A stretch of DNA of 64,000 nucleotides from Blastomyces gilchristii SLH14081. Taxonomy: Eukaryota > Ascomycota > Eurotiomycetes > Onygenales > Ajellomycetaceae. The notes below the pieces were generated by a model, which saw only the letters and a program-made list of their open reading frames with translations, was not told the DNA's origin and ran no database searches. Below, piece after piece: positions 23,531 to 33,479 of the stretch; within the stretch, counting starts at the first letter, position 1, and every line of letters starts with the position of its first letter. The DNA is taken from positions 342,083 to 406,082 of the forward strand of contig NW_003101657.1 in assembly GCF_000003855.2 (NCBI RefSeq). The letters are read 5' to 3'. Both the position numbers and the translations under genes were made by a program.

Positions 23531-24204
23531 TTAGCATTTAACTGGAAGCGCCTTCTTCTTGGTTGGAGTTTTGGCCAATTTAACCTCTGCCTTGCGTCTG
23601 CGGACAAGTCCCTTAAAAACTTTACCACCAGCCAACCGCCACTTGGGAAGCTCTTGCGCAATCACCTTGTTTGGATTTTCACCCCTATTGAGTCTTCTGA
23701 TCAAGCTGGAGGACCGCGCAGCATTGGGTCCAACGTTGTATGCCCATGAAACAAGGGCGCCGTACTGGTTCGCATTGAGCTTCACTGCCTTCTTAGTTGA
23801 CAGAGTGATGGCCTGTTGGAAACTCTATTTCGCAAATGCATTGTCAGCAAATCATGTTGGCGATTCCTTAAGGGGCAACTGAATCGTCAATTTTGTTTAG
23901 GAAAATGGTCAGCAAGCGAACGCACCCTTAGATCCTTCTTCAACAAGGCTGTTGCAGTTTTCTTGGTCAACGGGAATTTGACCTCCTTACATCCCTTGGT
24001 CTTGCAGAGATGGCCGTATCCCACGGTGGGCAGTCCAATCGGATCTGGTGCGGGTCGTGGTACGAAGCCCTCAAATTCCTTGATCAAGGCGAGAGTGGCC
24101 TTGTTGACATTGGGGCCAACACATTTCCTGGGTTCTAGCGTTGGGGCGGCCAGCGCAGAGGGGAGAACGGAGAGAGCGGCGGCAAGAAGGATCGAGAAAC
24201 GCAT
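23531..24204 (-). CDS. Secreted GH24 (T4-type) lysozyme
   Basis: Two exons on the minus strand, 24204-23926 and 23812-23531, joined across a 113-bp intron (GTGCGT donor, CAACAG acceptor, TGCTGAC branch-like site) give 186 residues, phase 0. Residues 1-20 form a signal peptide (MRFSILLAAALSVLPSALAA). The GH24 fold follows: IKEFEGFVPRP holds the predicted catalytic Glu45, and LPTVGYGHLC matches the IGIGH segment of T4 lysozyme. Exon 2 has KLNANQYGALVSWAYNVG and the Arg/Lys-rich VFKGLVRRRKAEV helix typical of the family, ending KALPVKC. It should cleave the MurNAc-GlcNAc bond of bacterial peptidoglycan outside the cell. ATG 24204 is chosen because it starts the signal peptide. Fungal GH24 enzymes are generally thought to come from bacteria or phages; here that is family knowledge, not shown by composition. 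Confidence 0.92.
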
Positions 24205-24286
24205 TTCGATAGATGGGGCGCCTTGATTTCGTTTCTTTGTTTTAGGATAAGGGAGGGGGATAGTGGGCGTGAGCTTGGAATGAAGG

Positions 24287-24295
24287 TATATAAAG
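24287..24295 (-). promoter_or_regulatory. TATA-like box of the lysozyme gene
   Basis: The minus-strand sequence CTTTATATA lies about 85 bp upstream of the lysozyme ATG, a usual distance in fungi once a leader of 40-60 bases is allowed. There is no direct evidence for the transcription start. Confidence 0.45.
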
Positions 24296-26373
24296 TATAC
24301 CGCGCTGTACTTGTTGAACATGAATCAAAATTCCGTAAAAACCACCCGGGAATAGTGGCATCTTAAATATTGTCTCCAACCTACCTGCTCAGCTCTCGGT
24401 CTCGCTGCCAAGGAGCCTCTCTTCTTCAATACCCCGACCTCCTGAATAAGTTTCTCTGATTTTCTCCGGACTTCGCCTTGGCCCACTCACTTACCCTGAT
24501 GTACCTCCCTTGTTAGGTACCTTGGAAACAAAAATGCGCAGCAGCGGCTGGATATGTTCGACCTGTATGCCACCCGCCTTGAGAGTGTTTCGCCTTACGA
24601 GAGGGGAGAGCTTGGTCCCGCCACCAAAACACCCCTAGGCTAATGATAAGAAAGCTAAAACTACGCTGTAGTTACTGCTTAAATTCCAGTGGGAAGCTGT
24701 GAGGATGTGTGATTGGTTTATGTGAACTATTTCTCCAGTTGGGGCTCCAACCCTGTCATTTTTAAACTCATGCCTCGTCTCGTTCGTGAGAAGCTTTTCA
24801 GAACCGTCCGAGAGGATTAGTTAAATCGCGGATAGGGGTCCTGCTCGTGGGCAGTGTAGATTCTAGATATCCGAATTGTAACCTGGCTCTGGTCTACTTT
24901 CATGGGTGTATGACAGCTCCCCTGGCGTCCGCTCTCTCAAAACATTGTCCGCGAGGGGTAGCTCGATCGGCCTCGCCACCACCTTGTAGTTGAGCCTTTG
25001 GGACCTTGGATATTCGTAACTGATCCCTCCCTTAAGAGGAGGTACGGTACATCAGGTACCGGGCTGCTGCGCCGCGAAGCTTGGATCTCGTTTCACAGCT
25101 CAGATCTCGAATCCCTGTCCTCTCCAGGTTTCAGTGTTGTGTAGTGCTGATACGAAATATAACTCTGGTACCCAATGTTGAAAAGCGAATAGCTGGCTTT
25201 TTCTCGACGAACTTTGTGGGAGGGCCTTGGGCCACTCGTGCAATCAGGGGGAGGAGGAGTCAAAGCCTCTTTATCATCAAGAAGAACCTCTCTGTTTGTT
25301 GGTCTAGAAGTGCAGGCGAACCGTCTGGTCTCTCCATCCATTGAGATGCATGGGTTTTTGGTTTTCGTTCCTGTTGTGAGAGGAACGGGCGTGGCTGATT
25401 TGTGCTACAGCGACGGCTGGGGAATATCAGCTAGGGTTCCTGGGAAGCCCCGTCCGCGCCACAGCATGGCTAGTTATCCCCTGCATTCGACAGCGCGGGA
25501 TGTTTCAATTCGTCAGTATATGAGAAGCCAAGATTTGCCCCAGTGATCAGGACACATTTTCCCCTTAAAACTCCTGTACAGAGAGGGACAAGGGATGCTG
25601 GTTTTGTGGCATTGCTTGTTTTCCTGGCCGGCTTTTTGCGTCGTATCGATATTGGATATTGGATGCATGGCTGGTTCGGAGCACACAAAAAATCAATCCT
25701 TTCTATCGAACGAGCAATATCTCTCGAGGATTCTGGAACATGAAGAATAACTAATAATGATTTGCGACGATGCGTCTAGCCCCTAGTGGATACAAAAGAA
25801 CAGCCCGACATAAACGTCGCGTTGGTGCCTGTCTACGAGTATGACCTATACTAATCTCGTTTACGGATTAGTGTTTATGAGAGGCTGCTTCTGCAATTAT
25901 AATAATGAGCCGCGATTAATCCGTACACACCGCTCAGCCCACCTTTCTGCATCGTTGCTCGTGTCTGTGAACTAGACGTACGATGTGTGTCGAAATCGAG
26001 AGTTGACAAGTCTAACCTGGGTTGACAGTACTCTCAAATATCCCTCGGTCGAACAACCTTCTGTATTGTATTTTGTTTCAGGTTATTTCTATTTTGAAGC
26101 TCCCGCTGAACTGGATTGCTGGTTTCATAGGATAATTTGATACAATGACAATGTGTGTGCAAAGTAGGAAATGAAAGGAGAATCCTCTGTAAAACATGAT
26201 ATTCATTTCGCACAAGCTTAGTCTAGCTACGTTTCCTCGTATCCAATCCATCTCGCCTGGAATTTAGCGCCATAAGAAACTATTTACACGCCAGGGATGG
26301 CAGATTTGAGTATACTTTCCTCTCTTCTCTTGCAGACCCATTACGCTAGTTTGTGTCGCGTGCTTCTGCATAC
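24296..26373. other. Intergenic DNA upstream of the lysozyme and downstream of QNS1
   Basis: About 2.1 kb of normal-GC DNA holding the lysozyme upstream region and the QNS1 3' end. Frames near 25081-25750 exist on both strands. One (25688-25470 minus) contains VLITGANLGF, which resembles a dehydrogenase nucleotide loop, but nothing else of that family follows. I call no gene. Confidence 0.5.
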
Positions 26374-29300
26374 TCACAAGTACTTCTCGTGCGCCGTATC
26401 TTCGGCAGCAGAGGGTGCTTCGGCCTGTCTTTCCAAGGCCTGCACATGCTCTTCGATCTTCTTATTCTGAAACGGAAATGCGGCAGGATAAAGGATGGGC
26501 CGTTGATCGTGTCTGCAAGGGATGGGTCAGGCTTTGCTCGTGTCCTTGCATGGATTCAATTTGTGCTGGTGTTTCTCCATTGGATGGGAGTCGAGACGAC
26601 TTACCGGTTATCGTCGCAGCTGTAGTTTTCGGCGTGATAGCTTGGCGTGAGTACAACCTAATGAAATGATGCTCTCGTTAATTATCCACATTCTAATTTT
26701 TCACAGAAAGAATACTACAAACCTGCTTATGACGGTTCGCAGCCTAATAAATGAACATTAGCCAGCGCCTTGGGGAAATTAATGCGTCGGAAGGAGGGTA
26801 ATCATTTTGCTCACATAATAATAGAAGAACCTGCGGACTTTCTCATAAATCTCCCTCGGAGTATGCTGTTGAGGCCACATATGTAGCAGCTTCTCATACA
26901 TGCCAAAGGGCCCACATTTACTGATTTTGCGCAGACGTCCAAATACGGAGAGCTCCGCATAGGTCATGCCCATTTGGTCTTCATCGGATCTAGGGTACCT
27001 TGTTTAGCATTGTGGCTATGAATAAAAGCTACGGGCAAAAGCTGCTTACTGTGTGTAGCTCTCGGTAATGGGCTCCAACTACATGTTTGTTAGCATGTGC
27101 GATGGTCACTTTTGGGACATACTGGTAAAACACCTACTTCTGCGGTGGGTGTGGCATGAACGAAGCTTTCAATAATAGGAATATCAAAGTTTACTTTCGC
27201 CCATGACAGGAACTTGACCAAGTCCAGTTTATCAATCGAGCCGATTGGGTTCAGATCCGCGCTTGAACAGTCATATTCTACTCCGGTCAGTCATCATAAT
27301 AATAATGCCGGCAGCTTGGGAAGTTGAATCTTACTGGTAAGGTATCCTCTCAATCTATAAATAAAGTTAGTACCTGATTACGAAAGGGACATCAAAAAAT
27401 GGGACTACAAACTGCTCCGAGAGATTGCCTTGAAGTAGTTAGTTAGAGATCTGCACTTAGAGGAAGGGCGCGAAACATACCTGATGCAAGAACAAGAAGG
27501 GAACCACCCCCTGGTCTCTGCCGTACTAGAGGAAGCAGCTGGGCGAACATATAGCCAACAACGAGGCGGGAACGCGCTTGAATGTCTGCAAGGATAAGTT
27601 AAGCACAGAAGACAGAACTGGAATTGAAGGCTTACTTTGAAGAGCAAGATTCTCAGTGGGGCTACCACCGTGGACAGAGAAACGTGGAGTGAAGTTAGTT
27701 ACAAAAGTGAATAAGTTAGATATCGCAGATACCACTGAGTCCATGTCGAGGTCAATGTGGTAGCTTCCGATAGACTTCGCCAGCTCCTTGGCTCTATTTC
27801 GCGTTTCTTTGCTAGAATTAGTAGTACCCATATAGCATGTGTGAAGGATTTTGCCACAGAGCTCTTGAGGAGTTTCTGGCAACCATTGTGAATCGGCCGG
27901 TTCTCCGACGATCCTGCGCATATCTGCAATAACGGCTTGATTTCCGTCATGGCAAGCAGAAACAACAAGCCGACACATCGAGAAGGTGATTACGGCGACC
28001 GATGCACTGTCCAGTCCTCCAGAGAGGGGAAGGCTGTGAACGACGCTTAGTGGGGAAAGTATAAGTATAGTGATAAGGTCGTATCTTACAAGAAACCAGA
28101 CTGCCTGCTGCGCCTTAGGTAATCCCAAAGCCAGCAAGCTGGACCCAAAGCAATTTCTTCCTCTGGGGAATGGTATTCCAATTCGATATCAGGGGAGGGT
28201 TGAATATTCGGGTTAAGTGAGTCTGACTTTCTCGACAGGGAGATTGGGGCTTCGATCCGCTGATACGCAGGGGCTTGACTGCCTTGGGAGCTTCGACTAA
28301 CCGATGTACGAAAACTGCGGACTTCTTCTCTACGGTATCTGTTAGCTATTGGAATCAAGCCAAATCTGAACATCACACTAACAAGTCTATAACTGCGGTG
28401 ACGACGTCCACATCCTTTAACGAGAATTGAGAGCTCATCCCAACCACACGCCCATTGACGAATATGCCTGCTGAACCATCGAAATAAAGACGTCCGTTTC
28501 CGTCTTCGCCTCTTTGGTTGGCGTATAGATAGATCCCACCACCTCTCGTACAGTGGCGAATAAGGTCAATTCTCTGCTTGAGCTTTCTGAGCTCGTGGTG
28601 CTAAAGCAAAACGATATTAGCATGGAGAAGGCAAAAGAGTCTGGACTTCATACTAACGCTTCCACTTGAATTCGTAAATATTTCTACTCCATTGAGCCCC
28701 ATATGAATACCTGGATTACTCGGGGTGAAGAGTTCCTCGCAGGTTTCGATACCAATCGCGGAGTCGTACGTACTGATGACTGCGTCTCCAATTGGGACAG
28801 TGGCCTGGCCAGTAATCCCGCCCACGATTCTTTCAAGATAGTAGTCTTCTACATATCTTGGTTTAGCCCAGGGCGTAAACCATCTGTATTCGTAGTAATT
28901 GGCATCTGGGGAGATTTTAGTATGATGGAAATATCGCAAACTCGTAGGAGCGTTTTACTACCTCCCGCAAGCCACATCTTTGGCTTGATCAGAAGTATCT
29001 TCCGATTCAAAATGTGGATTCGCGCATTATAGCGAATCTAGAGCCATAAGCATATGGTTTATCCATTTCTAATGGAGTAGTAATACATACATTGCGATGG
29101 CGCACCTTGAATGAGTCAGCTAATCAAAAACCGCTTATATGAATTATAATGCATTTTAGAACATACAGGAGCGCCAATATCAATAAGGATATCTTGACAG
29201 TCGGGATGATCAACGATGGTTGCAATGCATTGCCAAACATGCAAGTAGAGATCCCCTTCCAGAAAGTGGTCTTGACATGAGTAGCCGGTAATTTCAAGTT

Positions 29301-29540
29301 CAGGTCCTACGCGAAGCCTATAATGTTTTTCAGTGAGGATTCCACAAGAAGACGGTGGTAGAGTGCACACTTGGCCCCAGCAGCTTTGGCGATGCGGATA
29401 CTGTCAATGATCCGGTTCGTGTTTCCTTCGAAATCCAGCACCCACTGGTTGAGGGAACTAGATGGTTGTTAGAAATTTCTGATCCGCGCGGATAGGAGGC
29501 ATGGAACCTACCAAGTAGCTACAGTTACTAGAGGAGCCAT
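26374..29540 (-). CDS. QNS1: Glutamine-dependent NAD(+) synthetase
   Basis: I traced 18 exons in consistent phase: 29540-29512, 29457-29371, 29317-29167, 29105-29091, 29037-28962, 28905-28658, 28600-28383, 28329-28090, 28033-27636, 27585-27481, 27428-27413, 27354-27335, 27277-27138, 27078-27050, 26989-26815, 26743-26723, 26657-26605, 26512-26374. They total 2160 bases, 719 residues (yeast Qns1 has 714). The N-terminal nitrilase-fold glutaminase has Glu45 ([10 protein letters not shown]), Lys114 (IKPKMWLAG) and Cys175 (GIETCEELF), the expected triad. The synthetase half has the ATP loop SGGLDS (359-364), then [18 protein letters not shown] and [10 protein letters not shown]. It makes NAD from deamido-NAD, ATP and glutamine, the last step of NAD synthesis. 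Exons of 15, 16, 20, 21 and 29 bases are unusually small. Splice sites are inferred from frame and family match; the 27413 junction (GTTTGT donor) and the 29105 acceptor are the least canonical. Confidence 0.95.
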
Positions 29541-29655
29541 TGTTTTTCTCTTTTTATATATATTTCTATTGCGAAGGAACTGAGTTACTACATAAACAAT
29601 AGATCCCGAGAATGATATATGTCGTCCTAGTTCCTCGGATGTCCTTGGTTAAGGT

Positions 29656-29684
29656 TGACGTCAAAGGCTGGTGCTGGTGATTGG
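29656..29684 (-). promoter_or_regulatory. CRE palindrome and CCAAT box upstream of QNS1
   Basis: A perfect TGACGTCA palindrome (29656-29663), the site class bound by ATF/CREB-type bZIP factors, lies 116 bp upstream of the QNS1 ATG. A CCAAT pentamer reads on the gene's strand at 29684-29680. Both fall within the 225 bp left between QNS1 and the copia insertion. Binding is inferred from motif only. Confidence 0.45.
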
Positions 29685-29765
29685 TCGACTCAGTCTGCTC
29701 AGTCTAGTCATGTGACCTTGGAAGAAAAGGTTGTAGGCTACTGGGGCAAAAGAGCTCAGTCACCA

Positions 29766-30033
29766 TGTCAGGAAAAAGAGGTTATACACTACTGAACGCC
29801 ACCAACATCGTATTACTACAATATTTCTCATCATCATCAGCTTACTACAATGCTCATCTAATACTCACTTATGCTAGCTCTCTTGGCTTGCACATATATT
29901 TTACTATAAATAGCTCTATCTTTTGTATGAAATAGATATATTAGATAGTGCATAGATAATATAACAAGCAGATCTTGATACAAATAAGATTCATATGTCT
30001 TCAACATATTCATCTGTGACACTCATTCTGACA
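29766..30033 (+). repeat. 5' LTR of the copia element
   Basis: 268 bp, equal in length to its partner and differing by transitions. Contains CTATAAATAG (29904-29913), a good TATA box for the element's own transcript. Its first ~110 bp keep bases lost in the other copy (GAACGCCACCAACATCG against AAACATCATCAATATCA). Confidence 0.93.
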
Positions 30034-30238
30034 GTTATGAGCCTGGTAAGCAGCATCTGAAGAGAAGCGTGATACACTAATCTCAATCCTCATTTGAATT
30101 TAATAACTATTATTTGAACTGAGACAATTGATCACTGATCTCAATTCTCATTCAAACTGATAACTATCATTTGAACTGAGAAGATAGATTCTCACTTGTA
30201 TATGTTCTGAAATACTCAACTGATATACACTCTGAATT

Positions 30239-30742
30239 AGACTGACTGTGTGACCGTGTCTGAGACCAGAACCAGATTTTTTAATAGTCTCATTATCAAT
30301 TCAACTGATCTTATTACACAGTTTTAACATTAGATAGTAGTTTCATACTGTTTCAGTAAGACTTACTGTCTACTCTTATCACATTTTTCAAATGAGACCA
30401 TGATTTCCACTTCTCAATTTAAATTATTTTTATTGCTTTAAATGACTTTAAATCTCATTTGAGTGTTACCAAAAAGTGTTACTTTTTAAAAAATTAAAAA
30501 TAGTCTAAAAAAAACCTTAAAATGTCTAAAAATAGTAACTTTATGTCAAGAATGAAACTAAATGAGATCAAATGAGACTACTTTCTTATTTTTTTCAAGT
30601 CATGGTTTCATTTTAAGATCTGATATATAGTCACTTTACATGTTTTTTTAATAGTCAGTTCCAGCAGGATTCACGTCAAGAAATATATGAGATCAGACTA
30701 AATGAGATTAAACATGAAATTCATGATTCTGACAGTCAGTCT
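30239..30742. mobile_element. 504-bp terminal-inverted-repeat element, copy 1 (Mutator-type MITE)
   Basis: Ends are exact inverted repeats AGACTGACTG...CAGTCAGTCT. A perfect 10-bp target duplication ACTCTGAATT flanks it (30229-30238, 30743-30752). No open frame. Repeated AAATGAGA/TCTCATTT motifs lie inside both ends. A 9-11-bp duplication is typical of Mutator-like elements, so I read it as a non-autonomous member. It sits in the copia leader, between the 5' LTR and gag. Confidence 0.85.
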
Positions 30743-30827
30743 ACTCTGAATTCTGATCATATCTATTCACAAATACTTGAACTGATTTCTCAATTCATTT
30801 AATATAACTGATATAACAGATAAGACA

Positions 30828-32429
30828 ATGTCTAGTATAATAGTTCATCTTAGTGTTTCTGAAGATTGAAAACTTTGATACAAGTATATGCTAGAATATG
30901 CAAAGAACAAGAAGATATCAGACTTCATCAATCTTGATAAACCTGATATTTTCTCTGAACTAGAAGAATCTCTGAAATCTGAGTGTTCAGAAAAAGCCAC
31001 TGTGAAAGCTAAGATAGTATATAATATTAAGATCACTGCATGAAAAATCAAATATATGAAATATAAGAAATTAAATGAAGGTTATTATTATTATTATTAT
31101 TATTATTATTCTTTCATTATACTCATATACAAAGCGGAGCTTATGATGAGTTCTTGCGTAATGTTAAATACAGGTTAAGTGTTGATTATACAGAAGAAAA
31201 TACAGGTGTTGAGATCATGTCAAGATAACAAGAACATAGAAAAATACAAAGAAGTGACAATTAGATACATATGATAATAACTTCCCAGCTCAGAAACATA
31301 GAGTGATTCATTGAAGTGATTTGTACACCTCTGTATTTATTAGAAACCTGAGGTGCTTGAGTTCCGGATTTAATGTATCCCCTGCGGGTTTCGAACCCAC
31401 GCGCCTTGGTTTCCCACGCCAAGGCGCTACTGAGTGGCCGCATTAACCATTCGGCCACCGGGGCATTGAATAAAGGTATGACAAAGATATGAGATGTTAT
31501 ATGAAGAATAGTGAATGTCACAGAGCTATAATATGTACACAGTAAGAATGAAGATATGAAGAAGATTATTCATTTATTAAGAGATTATCTCTCACTCACA
31601 ATCACAGACTATTAAGATAATGTGAGAATCTGATATCATGATCTCTGCAAAGCACTGAAAAATAGAGATATAGAGAAGTGATTAAATGACTGATCTCTTA
31701 TTAAAGATAATATTAAAGAGATAAATATAGCTGAACAGTTTAACTTAAAGAAAGATTTCTTAAATATGAATCTAGCTATTAATGCAGATTATATACAAGC
31801 ATGAGCTAAGAATATCTGATATGATAAAGATATCATATCTTTGATACAGTTAGTTAAGAACTTCAAGAAACAGTATAGAGAAATGAGTATTCTTAAAGAA
31901 GATAAATCTATGAACTTTGCTACTCTTAATAAAAGATCTCAGTAATTATTATCAGTGATATTTAGAAACTGCATCTATGAAGCTTATCACTGATACACTC
32001 AGTGCTACTATCTCAATTCATTAAGAAAGTCATCTGAATAAAAGAAAAATGAGAAGAAGAGAACTCAGATTGATCAAGCTTTTAACAATCAAGAATTAAA
32101 GAGATATATTAATCATGTAATATCTAGAGATTTATTCACAAATACAGATATAATAAATGTTAATAAAGCAGTTCTAGAAGAAATGATTCTGAAGTAATCA
32201 GATCATCAATCTATTGATTATCAATTTATCAATTATCAATCTATCAATCAGCAGATCTGGAAAATATCAATGAACTCTTCAAATTCACACTTCTATCTCT
32301 GAAACTCCTGAATCTTTGATACTGGTGTGGAACAGTATATATACAATAATCAAACATATTTCCTATTCTTTACATCTGTGAACAAGAATACAGAAGTCTA
32401 TACAGATGATTTCAGCACTAAAGTTAAAG
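30828..32429 (+). pseudogene. Copia gag and protease relic (left part)
   Basis: From ATG 30828, reading through TGA codons that replace Trp/Arg, the frame begins MSSIIVHLSVSED, then YKYMLEYAKNKKISDFINL, a copia-type gag start. A SINE interrupts it at 31082-31464. Near 32275-32429 the protease remains: SXIFDTGVEQYIYNN and TEVYTDDFSTKVK match the WILDSGAT..H and ..VYTADGS pattern, with D-T-G retained. The frame is then broken by gypsy element 2 and resumes at 41214. Confidence 0.8.
31082..31464 (-). mobile_element. tRNA-derived SINE, copy 1 (383 bp)
   Basis: The minus-strand head reads GCCCCGGTGGCCGAATGG..., then a long variable-arm stem (CGCCTTGG/CCAAGGCG) and a T-arm GTGGGTTCGAAACCCGC. That is a class II (Ser/Leu-type) tRNA layout with A- and B-boxes for RNA polymerase III. 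A ~290-bp tRNA-unrelated body and an (AAT)n tail follow. The 12-bp flanks ATTAAATGAAGG (31070-31081) and ATTGAATAAAGG (31465-31476) are a target duplication with two transitions. It lies in copia gag. GC content stays high next to decayed DNA. Confidence 0.88.
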
Positions 32430-32623
32430 TGTGGTTCGGAAGAACGTACGGTGATTTGGAAGAACGTACGACTGTCGGATAATAACGCGGCCGCTTCTGA
32501 ACTTGCTTATGAGTGTAAAGGAGCCATAGCAGCCACTAATTAATTTAGTGTATGATATTACAATATATAAGAAGCCAGCGTACACCTGTAATCATACACT
32601 GGAAAAAAAACCTTTGAATGACA
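32430..32623 (+). repeat. 5' LTR of gypsy element 2
   Basis: 194 bp. Its left edge keeps CG-rich bases (GGTTCGGAAGAACGTACGG, GTCGGATAATAACGCGGCCG) all mutated in the right LTR. Contains two 20-bp tandem units built on GGAAGAACGTACG. Confidence 0.92.
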
Positions 32624-32632
32624 TCTGGTAGT

Positions 32633-33136
32633 AGACTGACCGTGTGACTGTGTCTGAGACCAGGACCAGATTTTTTAATAGTCTCATTATCAATTCGACT
32701 GATCCCATTACACAGTTTTAACATTAGATAGTAGTCTCATACTGTTTCAGTGAAACTTACTGTCTACTCTTGTCACATTTTCCAAATGAGATCATGATTT
32801 CCACTTCTCAATTTAAATTATTTTTATTGCTTTAAATGACTTTAAATCTCATTTGAGTGTTACCAAAAAGTGTTACTTTTTAAAAAATTAAAAATAGTCT
32901 AAAAAAAACCTTAAAATGTCTAAAAATAGTAACTTTATGTCAAGAATGGAACTAAATGAGATCAAATGAGATCACTTTCTCATTTTTTTCAAGTCATGAT
33001 TTCATTTTAAGATCTGATATATAGTCACTTTACATGTTTTTTTAATAGCCAGTCTCAGCAGAATTCACGCCAAGAAATGTATGAGACCAGATCAAATGAG
33101 ATTAAACATGAAATTCATGATCTCAGCGGCCAGTCT
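32633..33136. mobile_element. 504-bp terminal-inverted-repeat element, copy 2 (Mutator-type MITE)
   Basis: Same length and over 90% the same as copy 1, same orientation. Ends AGACTGACCG and CGGCCAGTCT are inverted repeats with one mismatch. The 10-bp flanks ATCTGGTAGT (32623-32632) and ATCTGATAGC (33137-33146) are a target duplication differing by two transitions. It begins nine bases after the gypsy 2 left LTR, inside the presumed primer-binding site. Subterminal AAATGAGA motifs are shared with copy 1. Confidence 0.85.
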
Positions 33137-33479
33137 ATCTGATAGCATGTCTAAAAACTGGTGAGAAGCACAGGCTTCTTCAGAACATGATAATTTCATT
33201 TACAAAGTAATTCATAGTTATCATGTCAGTGTGATTCTAGAACATCTCAAAAGATAGTGTATGAAGAACAGTGAGTGAAAGAGCATCTGATTAATACTGC
33301 TGCACTTATTGAGAGAAAACTTCACACTCAGATGAATATCATGTATGTGAATGAATGAGATGTGAGAAAAGAGATGAGAGTGATGAACTAGATTCAAAGA
33401 AGACTACTCTTCACTTAAAGAGATAAAAGAGAGAGTGACCATCATCAGAGTTGTACAATGATAACAGAAATCATATAAC

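Noticed and set aside
25470..25688. Frame with VLITGANLGF, like a short-chain dehydrogenase loop
   Set aside because: The Gly pattern is incomplete and no other family motif follows on any frame.
31380..31464. A functional tRNA-Ser/Leu gene (also 41512-41600)
   Set aside because: The acceptor stem is imperfect, the sequence continues into a repeated body with an AAT tail, and target duplications flank the whole unit.
31261..31521. 86-codon minus-strand frame and its twin at 41518-41715
   Set aside because: Both are translations of the SINE tRNA-like head and body, not genes.
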